Positions 1-5,252 of a stretch of DNA of 8,931 nt are shown in pieces. The position numbers and the translations under genes were made by a program. The notes beneath the pieces were generated by a model that did no database searches, was not told where the DNA came from, and worked only from the letters and a program-made list of their open reading frames with translations. The DNA is from an uncultured Lentisphaeria bacterium. GTDB lineage: Bacteria; Verrucomicrobiota; Lentisphaeria; Victivallales; Victivallaceae. Each line of letters begins with the position of its first letter. The stretch's first letter is position 1. Location: positions 1 to 8,931 of the forward strand of contig CASFXO010000398.1 in the NCBI GenBank assembly GCA_949298665.1. Direction: 5' to 3'.

Positions 1-603
<603 letters not shown>

Positions 604-640
604 GAACATTCCCTTTCCGATATGTGAGACTCCTTCACCT

Positions 641-662
641 TAATAATAATAACAAAAAAAAA
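641..662. repeat. (TAA)4 triplet repeat next to an A9 homopolymer, inside the prepilin promoter
   Basis: On the plus strand TAATAATAATAA (641-652) is followed by C653 and nine A residues (654-662). The homopolymer makes up over half of the 17-bp spacer of the prepilin promoter and the triplet repeat supplies its -10. Slippage in either tract would alter -35/-10 spacing or create a new -10 register. Confidence 0.85.
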
Positions 663-674
663 TCGGAATGTCAA
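646..674 (-). promoter_or_regulatory. Sigma70-type promoter of the prepilin-like gene
   Basis: On the minus strand a perfect -35 TTGACA (674-669) is followed by a 17-bp spacer and a -10 TATTAT (651-646). The -10 is preceded by TGT, an extended -10 signature. Transcription would start near 639, leaving a leader of about 36 nt before the ATG at 603. The spacer contains nine consecutive T residues and the -10 is part of a TTA repeat. This is the best promoter match in the window. Confidence 0.8.
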
Positions 675-723
675 GCATTTCTGATTCCGGCCGCGTTTTT
701 TTGTGGAAAACTTGCGGATATGT

Positions 724-747
724 CTGAATATTTTGTTCCTCAATCAG
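724..747. promoter_or_regulatory. Candidate operator 1 (24-bp CTGA...TCAG element)
   Basis: This element starts CTGAATATTTTG and ends CAATCAG. The outer arms TCTGA/TCAGA (723-727 and 744-748) are inverted repeats, but the inside is only weakly symmetric. It has the same total length and the same ends as the element at 784-807, starting exactly 60 bp earlier. It lies upstream of both divergent genes, a natural place for the regulator to bind. The role as an operator is inferred. Confidence 0.35.
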
Positions 748-783
748 AATTTCCGGTCGACCAGATGTTGTTTCATGAAAAAA

Positions 784-807
784 CTGAAAAATATTTGATT
801 TTTTCAG
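784..807. promoter_or_regulatory. Candidate operator 2 (24-bp inverted repeat CTGAAAAA-N8-TTTTTCAG)
   Basis: A perfect 8-bp inverted repeat, CTGAAAAA (784-791) and TTTTTCAG (800-807), surrounds the 8-nt spacer TATTTGAT. It lies 50 bp before the likely start codon of the GntR/LacI-type regulator and overlaps the possible -35 of that gene, so binding there could give autorepression. A dimeric winged-helix regulator would suit the two-fold symmetry. The sequence evidence is the symmetry and placement only. Confidence 0.45.
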
Positions 808-829
808 ATTTCGCTGAATAGTTTATAAC
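801..829 (+). promoter_or_regulatory. Possible promoter of the GntR/LacI-type regulator
   Basis: TTTTCA (801-806) is separated by 17 bp from TATAAC (824-829), with 4/6 and 5/6 matches to the sigma70 -35 and -10. The -10 is the stronger element. The -35 overlaps the right arm of the inverted repeat at 784-807. A start near 836 would leave a short leader that just includes the AAGGAG at 842-847. Confidence 0.4.
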
Positions 830-857
830 ATACATGTCAGGAAGGAGTGCTGCGGCC

Positions 858-1895
858 ATGTATTCGAAGAGCGATATGGGAAAATCCCAGCGCCTTGCGG
901 AATATCTGAAATCGATGATTTTTTCCGGGGGATATCCGCCGGGATCCCGCATCCCTGCCATCAAGGAACTTTGTCGGCAGTACGAATTTTCCTATGGGGC
1001 GGTGCAGCGGGGGCTGGAAAGTCTGCAGAAGGAGGGACTGCTGGTCCGTTCCGGCCGCCGGATCGTGGTGGCGAACAACCGCAAGATGCCTCTCGGCCGG
1101 ACCCGGATCGCCGTGGTGCTGCCGGAGCCGGAGCTGGGGACGTGGCCCACGCCGCAGTGGATGGGGCCGGGATTGTTCAGTATGGCGCTGCTCGGCATTC
1201 AGGAGGCGGCGCTGCAGCGGAACTGCTGGTTGTCGCTGCTGCATGTCGACCGGGAGGATGAGTCCATTTCCACCATGACGGAACTGCGGGAGCGGATGGA
1301 CGGCATGATCGTTTTCAATGAATTTGAACATCTGAACCGGGACGTGATCGGACCGATGCCCACGGTCGGAGTGCTGATGAGCGGGAGTTATCGGGATGTT
1401 TCGTTGCTGGATATCGATGCGCATTTTGCCGCGACGCAGGCGGCGGATTATTTTGAAAGGCGGAACATCCGTTCCGTCTGTATTTATACGGATGGTCGGC
1501 AGACCTATCTGACGCGGGCGGATGCGTTCCGCATCGAGTGGTTCCGGCGGACCGGGGCGATGCCGGAAATCGTGCTGCGTCCGGATCGCCGTATTCAGCC
1601 GGCTCCCGATTTTACGCCGGGGACCGGATTATTTTTCACCTCCGATACCGTCGCTTATCTGTATGCGGAGAGTTATGTGACCCGGTTTCCGGGACGGCGG
1701 CTGTATGATGACTTTACGGTGGTCAGTGTGGACGGCAAGCGTTTGATCGTCGAGAAGTACGGGGTGTTTCCCACGGTGGCCGTGGACTGGCGTGAAATCG
1801 GCTATGCCGCACTGGAAGAATGTCTGGCGCTGATCACCCGCCCCGGCAGGCCCTGCCGTGCCATTCACTTTCCGGGGCGGCTGGTGGAAAATTGA
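858..1895 (+). CDS. GntR-family transcriptional regulator with LacI-type ligand-binding domain
   Basis: 345 residues from the chosen start. Residues about 8-75 form a GntR winged helix-turn-helix: the PGSRIPAIKELCRQY stretch followed by GAVQRGLESLQKEGLLV is the family's PG-S-LPS...A...V..AL..L...G pattern. From about residue 83 (TRIAVVLPE) to the end, the alternating strand/helix pattern, including DGMIVFNE and the late FTVVSVDG, fits a periplasmic-binding-protein/LacI-type sensor, as in AraR-like hybrids that bind sugars. It should be a cytoplasmic, probably dimeric DNA-binding protein. The ATG at 858 is preferred because AAGGAG lies 10 nt before it; an in-frame ATG at 834 has no ribosome-binding site, and ATG 876 is also possible. 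It is divergent from the prepilin gene, the most likely target along with itself. The effector cannot be named from sequence. Confidence 0.92.
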   Translation: MYSKSDMGKSQRLAEYLKSMIFSGGYPPGSRIPAIKELCRQYEFSYGAVQRGLESLQKEGLLVRSGRRIVVANNRKMPLGRTRIAVVLPEPELGTWPTPQWMGPGLFSMALLGIQEAALQRNCWLSLLHVDREDESISTMTELRERMDGMIVFNEFEHLNRDVIGPMPTVGVLMSGSYRDVSLLDIDAHFAATQAADYFERRNIRSVCIYTDGRQTYLTRADAFRIEWFRRTGAMPEIVLRPDRRIQPAPDFTPGTGLFFTSDTVAYLYAESYVTRFPGRRLYDDFTVVSVDGKRLIVEKYGVFPTVAVDWREIGYAALEECLALITRPGRPCRAIHFPGRLVEN

Positions 1896-1898
1896 CCC

Positions 1899-1930
1899 GG
1901 GCCGCTACCGGACCGCGGCCTTGTCGTTTT
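1899..1930 (+). terminator. Weak terminator-like hairpin between convergent genes
   Basis: GGCCGC (1900-1905) pairs with GCGGCC (1915-1920) around a 9-nt loop, extendable by a G-U pair at 1899/1921. Downstream on the plus strand comes TTGTCGTTTT, a broken U tract. The hairpin starts 4 nt after the regulator's stop codon and overlaps the stop of the convergent lipoprotein gene, so it could serve both. The imperfect U tract keeps confidence low. Confidence 0.4.
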
Positions 1931-2435
1931 CCGATTCCGGCGTGAACCGGAGAAATTCGGCGCGGATGATCCGGCGGTATTCGCGCACGACCGGCGTCGG
2001 TGGGTTGGGCGCGGTGTTGAACAGATTTTCGTCGGTCTGGCCGTAGCCGCCGTCGAAGTCCTTCTGGATCTGGTTGAACGTATAGGTATGTTCCGCTCCG
2101 GTGGCTTCCATGGAGCGCAGAATCGGCGCGGTCCCGGTTGCGTCCCCCCTGGGGACGACCTGCAGCGCGGTAATCAGAACGGCATTGGCGCCTTTCTCTT
2201 CCGCCTCCGAGACGAGTTTGTCTTCCAGACGGTCCCGGGAGACGTCCTGGTAATTGCCGTAGGCGACGGCTTTGCCGATGACGGTGTATTTTTCGGGGAT
2301 TTTGTCGGCGTCGTGATAAACGGCGACGTTTTCCGTGGGAGCGAAGGTCTCGCCCTCGTAGGAAAAATGGACGCAGCCGGTCGAAAGAAGCGCCAGAACC
2401 AGGACGGCGGAGACGGCGGGGAGAAGGTGTTTCAT
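1905..2435 (-). CDS. Small predicted lipoprotein of unknown function
   Basis: 176 residues. The N-terminus MKHLLPAVSAVLVLALLSTGC is a typical lipoprotein signal peptide, with Cys21 as the lipidated residue (STGC is a slightly relaxed lipobox). The mature part has one conserved-looking block around YTVIGKAVAYGNYQDVSRDR and EEKGANAVLITALQV (about residues 50-95). A strand followed by an A..KGANAV motif recalls small envelope lipoproteins with a YbjQ/DUF4156-like core, but the resemblance is loose and no function is claimed. The C-terminal third has no clear motif. GGAAAG lies about 11 nt upstream of the ATG, a moderate ribosome-binding site. The gene ends 9 bp from the end of the convergent regulator gene and is divergent from dapA, with its own promoter candidate, so it appears to be a single-gene unit. 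It should be anchored in the inner or outer membrane. Confidence 0.85.
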   Translation of the reverse strand: MKHLLPAVSAVLVLALLSTGCVHFSYEGETFAPTENVAVYHDADKIPEKYTVIGKAVAYGNYQDVSRDRLEDKLVSEAEEKGANAVLITALQVVPRGDATGTAPILRSMEATGAEHTYTFNQIQKDFDGGYGQTDENLFNTAPNPPTPVVREYRRIIRAEFLRFTPESENDKAAVR

Positions 2436-2495
2436 AGACCAGTGTTCTTTCCGAAAAAGGATCCTTTGACGTGCAGTTGCTATTCCGGTTGCTTT

Positions 2496-2523
2496 ACAGT
2501 AACATTCGATACGTTTTTTTCAA
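2496..2523 (-). promoter_or_regulatory. Candidate promoter of the lipoprotein gene, with TGTTACTGTAAA at the -10
   Basis: On the minus strand TTGAAA (2523-2518) is followed after 16 bp by TACTGT (2501-2496), preceded by TGT as in an extended -10. TACTGT alone is a poor -10 match, but the same 12-mer TGTTACTGTAAA sits at the equivalent place before the rubrerythrin gene. The core TTACTGTAA is a 9-bp palindrome, so it might instead be a regulator site. Confidence 0.45.
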
Positions 2524-2595
2524 GTCGCGGGGCCGGTGACTGGGAACGAAAACGAAGGCGTCTGGAAAAATCCCTCCGGTTTTTTTTCATGAAAG

Positions 2596-2624
2596 TTGAA
2601 AAAAAACGGAAGCGGGAGTATCTT
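2596..2624 (+). promoter_or_regulatory. Candidate dapA promoter
   Basis: TTGAAA (2596-2601) and TATCTT (2619-2624) are separated by exactly 17 bp, matching the sigma70 consensus at 5/6 and 4/6. The predicted start near 2631 gives a leader of about 42 nt before the dapA ATG at 2673. No leader peptide or riboswitch-like fold fits in so short a leader. Confidence 0.5.
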
Positions 2625-2672
2625 ACTTGCCGGATTCTGTTGAAAAACTTTTTTGCTGGAGACGATGCTGTT

Positions 2673-3542
2673 ATGGAACTCAGGGGCGTTTACACCGCTT
2701 TGATCACGCCGTTTGCCGACGGAGCCGTCGATTATGAAACTCTTCGGGAAATCGTCGAGAAACAGGTCAAATCCGGCGTCGCCGGCATTGTTCCGGTCGG
2801 CACCACCGGGGAATCTCCGACCCTTTCCTACGAAGAGCATTCCCGGGTGATCCGCACGGTGATCGAACAGGCGGCCGGGCGCTGCCGGGTCATCGCCGGT
2901 ACCGGCGCCAACTCCACCGCCGAGGCGATCGAGCTGACGCGGCATGCGAAGGAGGCGGGTGCGGATGCGACGCTGCAGGTGACGCCTTATTATAACAAGC
3001 CCACTCAGGAAGGTTTGTTCCGCCATTTTTCCGCAGTGGCCGATCAGGGCGGGTTGCCGGTGGTGCTGTACAACATTCCCGGACGCAGCGGCGTGCCGAT
3101 CGCGGAAACCACGGTGGCGCGGTTGAGCCGCCATCCGATGGTGGTGGCGGTCAAGGAGGCCGGCGGCAGCGTGGACCGGGTATCGGCGATCCGGAATCTG
3201 TGCGACATTACGATTCTTTCCGGAGACGATGCGCTGACGCTGCCGATGATGGCGGTGGGCGCTTCCGGCGTGATCAGCGTGGCGTCTAATCTCATTCCGG
3301 AGGAGATGGTGCGCATGGTTGGGGCGTTTCTGGAGGGGAATGCCGGAGAGGCCTTGCGACTGCACCGGAAATATTACGGGCTGTTCCGCGATCTGTTCGT
3401 GGAGACCAATCCGATTCCGATCAAGGCGGCGATGGCCATGGCCGGATTGATCCGTGAGGAATACCGGCTGCCGCTCTGTGAAATGTCCACCGCCAATCGT
3501 GAAAAACTCGCGGAAACCATGAAGCGCTGCGGCGTGCTTTGA
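2673..3542 (+). CDS. dapA: 4-hydroxy-tetrahydrodipicolinate synthase (dihydrodipicolinate synthase)
   Basis: 289 residues, close to the usual ~292, a complete TIM barrel. It condenses pyruvate with aspartate semialdehyde, the first committed step of the diaminopimelate/lysine pathway, in the cytoplasm. All key residues fall at the E. coli numbering: the GTTGES loop with Thr44 and Thr45, Tyr107, Tyr133 (LYNIPGRSG), Arg138, and the Schiff-base Lys161 in VKEAGG. This pattern separates it from related lyases such as NanA, though a paralogue cannot be wholly excluded by sequence alone. In the lysine-inhibition pocket His56, Asn80, Glu84 and Tyr106 are kept, whereas E. coli Ala49 and His53 are Pro and Tyr. 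The ATG at 2673 gives the family's normal N-terminus (MELRGVYTALITPF), with GGAG 11 nt upstream. The longer open frame back to 2088 is antisense to the lipoprotein gene and is not coding. No other lysine-pathway gene is adjacent, so it appears monocistronic. Confidence 0.97.
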   Translation: MELRGVYTALITPFADGAVDYETLREIVEKQVKSGVAGIVPVGTTGESPTLSYEEHSRVIRTVIEQAAGRCRVIAGTGANSTAEAIELTRHAKEAGADATLQVTPYYNKPTQEGLFRHFSAVADQGGLPVVLYNIPGRSGVPIAETTVARLSRHPMVVAVKEAGGSVDRVSAIRNLCDITILSGDDALTLPMMAVGASGVISVASNLIPEEMVRMVGAFLEGNAGEALRLHRKYYGLFRDLFVETNPIPIKAAMAMAGLIREEYRLPLCEMSTANREKLAETMKRCGVL

Positions 3543-3561
3543 GTTTGAGCAGGAACGCAGG

Positions 3562-3601
3562 AAGCCGCAGTGCGCAGCAGGCGCATCGCGGCTTTTTTTT
3601 T
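3562..3601 (+). terminator. Intrinsic terminator of dapA
   Basis: The 7-bp outer stem AAGCCGC (3562-3568)/GCGGCTT (3588-3594) encloses a second paired block, GTGCGC with GCGCAT (one G-U pair). It is followed by nine T residues (3593-3601). It begins about 20 nt after the dapA stop. The T tract overlaps the stop codon of the convergent permease gene. No U tract follows on the other strand, so it works only for dapA. Confidence 0.93.
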
Positions 3602-4502
3602 ATTGCTGAGCAGAGCAGAGTGAATACAGGACGATGGCCGCCGCCATCAGCAACGCCGCGGCCAGTCGCCGGATCCAGTCTTTGCGGGGGGCGGCCTGCT
3701 CCAGGGCGGAGAAGCCGGCGGCGGCCAGCGCGGCGCCGAACAGGACCGAGAGAATGCCGCGCGAAGCCTGAATGACGTTGCCGAACACCGTGCCGAGTTC
3801 TCCGAAGCAGACGAAGAGCGCCGCCATCGCGTAGTACCAGGTGAACGCGAAGGGGATGGCGTCCAGCAGCATCCGGCGGTTGCGGGGACAGAATTTCAAG
3901 GCCGGCAAAGTCAGCAGGCCGAGCGAGCCGTAGCAGACGGCGCAGATGGCCAGTCCGTCCGAGACCATGTTGGGGCCGCGAACCATCTGTACCAGATGCG
4001 TTTCGGCGATGTCCGCCAGAGAGTACGTGATCAGCGCCGCGGCGAGCCAGAGAATACCCCGCCAGGAGAAGCGGGCCGGTCCGCTCCAGTTCATCGCCAT
4101 GGCGGCGACGGCGCTGAGAAGGATGGCGAGGAGCTGACCGCCGTTGAGCCGGCCGCCCAGGAGCAGGACGAAAATGACGGCGAGCACGACGATTTTCAAC
4201 CCCAGCAGCGACGAAAGCCGGGAGGCTTCGATCTCCCGCAGCGCCTGAAAAAACGTTACCTGCCCGGCGCTGATCGCCAGCAGCCAGCCGATCAGCATCC
4301 AGATGAAGGTGGAAGGTTCTTCAAAAAGCCGCCCGATGGAGAGGAACGGCAGACTGACCAGGCCGATGATGCCCATGACCAATTGCGAATAGATCAGCAG
4401 CAGCAGCGCCGACGCGTGCCGATGCATGAAGCCGCGGGAACAGAGATAAGACGCCGCCTGCAGCGAAGCCGCGGCAAAACCGGCCAGAATGCCCGTTACC
4501 AT
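3600..4502 (-). CDS. EamA/DMT-superfamily-type integral membrane permease
   Basis: 300 residues, very hydrophobic, with about ten predicted membrane helices in two similar halves (about residues 1-138 and 149-295), as in drug/metabolite transporters of the EamA type. Features include an N-terminal helix running into LQAASYLCSRGFM, a GQVTFFQALREIEASRLSSL segment between helices 3 and 4 (the classic spot where EamA proteins have an A..ALXXG-like turn), and a second-half equivalent around ELGTVFGNVIQASRGILSVLF. A short basic/polar tail (PRKDWIRRL) precedes the last helix. It would export or import a small metabolite across the inner membrane; substrate unknown. The start at 4502 is well supported by GGGGAGGA 4-5 nt upstream. 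It lies 78 bp after the rubrerythrin gene on the same strand, but an intrinsic terminator sits in that gap, so it may be only partly co-transcribed. It converges on dapA; its TAA stop overlaps the dapA terminator. Confidence 0.85.
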   Translation of the reverse strand: MVTGILAGFAAASLQAASYLCSRGFMHRHASALLLLIYSQLVMGIIGLVSLPFLSIGRLFEEPSTFIWMLIGWLLAISAGQVTFFQALREIEASRLSSLLGLKIVVLAVIFVLLLGGRLNGGQLLAILLSAVAAMAMNWSGPARFSWRGILWLAAALITYSLADIAETHLVQMVRGPNMVSDGLAICAVCYGSLGLLTLPALKFCPRNRRMLLDAIPFAFTWYYAMAALFVCFGELGTVFGNVIQASRGILSVLFGAALAAAGFSALEQAAPRKDWIRRLAAALLMAAAIVLYSLCSAQQ

Positions 4503-4514
4503 GAAATCCTCCCC

Positions 4515-4550
4515 ATAAAAAGAGTCCCGGCGGCAGGCGGCCGACCGGGT
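4515..4550 (-). terminator. Intrinsic terminator between rubrerythrin and permease genes (possible attenuator)
   Basis: On the minus strand CCCGG (4549-4545) pairs with CCGGG (4530-4526) with an inner GGC/GCC block and a short CGCCT loop, followed by ACTC and five T residues (4521-4517). It should end rubrerythrin transcripts. Its 3' edge touches the GGGGAGGA ribosome-binding site of the permease gene (4514-4507), so any read-through message carries the hairpin right before the translation start. Confidence 0.7.
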
Positions 4551-4580
4551 TCCGATGATGAAGACCGGGAATGGAATCCC

Positions 4581-5123
4581 TCAGAAGGCGTTTTCGCGCC
4601 GGCAGACCGGACAGGTCGCGCCCGGGATCGTACTTTCGATATGGCCGCAGTAGCGGCATTCCATGAAGCGCTTGGAGACGATCGGTGCAGGACGTTCTCC
4701 CGCCGGTGCGGTCGGAGCGGGTTTTGCCGCTGCTTCCAGTTTGGCCAGCAGCGCAGCAAAGCGTTCCTCGTGTCTTTTTTCAATTTCGGCGATGCGTTCG
4801 AACAGCGCGGCGGTGGTCGGGAATCCATCCCGACGCGCCTGCTCGGCGAATTCCACATACATGACGTGAGACTCTTCGTGTTCTCCGGCAATGGCGGTCT
4901 TCAGATTGGCGACGGTCCGGCCGATGCCGTTGAGTTCATTGAACCAGATCCGGGCGTGTTCGCGTTCGTTATCGGCGGTCAGTTCGAAGATCTCCGCGAT
5001 TTCGGAATGCCCTTCCCGGCGCGCCGCGGCGGCGAAAAAGCTGTATTTGTTTCTGGCCATCGACTCTCCGGCAAACGCCTTGCGCAGATTCCGGGCGGTC
5101 TGAGAATCCTGATAATTCGGCAT
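4581..5123 (-). CDS. Rubrerythrin (diiron peroxidase with C-terminal rubredoxin-like domain)
   Basis: 180 residues. Residues 1-126 form the ferritin-like four-helix diiron domain. The ligands match Desulfovibrio rubrerythrin in order: Glu20 (AFAGES), Glu53 and His56 (NEREH), Glu81 and Glu84 (AGEHEE), Glu115 and His118 (EKRH). After an Ala/Pro-rich linker (about 127-148), the rubredoxin-like iron site has Cys156/Cys159 (CRYC) and Cys171/Cys174 (CPVC). The protein reduces hydrogen peroxide to water in the cytoplasm, taking electrons through its rubredoxin centre, and is typical of anaerobes. The start has a near-perfect AAGGAGG about 7 nt before the ATG. It is preceded by its own promoter candidate and followed by an intrinsic terminator, so it looks like a single-gene unit. 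No oxidative-stress regulator gene or clear PerR box was seen nearby. Confidence 0.96.
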   Translation of the reverse strand: MPNYQDSQTARNLRKAFAGESMARNKYSFFAAAARREGHSEIAEIFELTADNEREHARIWFNELNGIGRTVANLKTAIAGEHEESHVMYVEFAEQARRDGFPTTAALFERIAEIEKRHEERFAALLAKLEAAAKPAPTAPAGERPAPIVSKRFMECRYCGHIESTIPGATCPVCRRENAF

Positions 5124-5172
5124 GAGGCAGCCTCCTTGAATAGGGGTTGTACAAAAAGATCATCCTTGATTT

Positions 5173-5201
5173 ACAGTAACACGCGTTGCGGGGAAATGCA
5201 A
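5173..5201 (-). promoter_or_regulatory. Candidate promoter of the rubrerythrin gene, with TGTTACTGTAAA at the -10
   Basis: On the minus strand TTGCAT (5201-5196) is followed after 17 bp by TACTGT (5178-5173), preceded by TGT. The 12-mer TGTTACTGTAAA (5181-5170) is identical to that before the lipoprotein gene (2504-2493). The predicted start near 5166 gives a leader of about 43 nt. The spacing supports a promoter; the palindromic core leaves a regulator site open as an alternative. Confidence 0.5.
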
Positions 5202-5252
5202 GGTCCGACATCAGGTGCCGCCGTTTTTCATGACGTACCGGCCTGGAGGGGC

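Noticed and set aside
2525..2588. A terminator-like structure with eight T residues before dapA, hinting at a small RNA.
   Set aside because: The possible stem (CCGG...GGGA with TCCC-T-CCGG) is short and has a large loop of over 20 nt, and no convincing promoter starts a transcript there. The T run is more likely just AT-rich upstream sequence.
2088..2672. An N-terminal extension of DapA by 195 residues.
   Set aside because: The extension is antisense to the lipoprotein gene and its promoter, and DapA aligns from the ATG at 2673 with normal length and residue numbering.
5150..5210. A PerR or Fur box before rubrerythrin.
   Set aside because: Neither the TTATAAT-N-ATTATAA nor the GATAATGATAATCATTATC pattern is present; the TTACTGTAA palindrome is too short and different.
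5124..5252. A terminator after the giant gene.
   Set aside because: Only short GC-rich pairings without a T tract are visible, so no intrinsic terminator can be claimed; read-through toward rubrerythrin remains possible.
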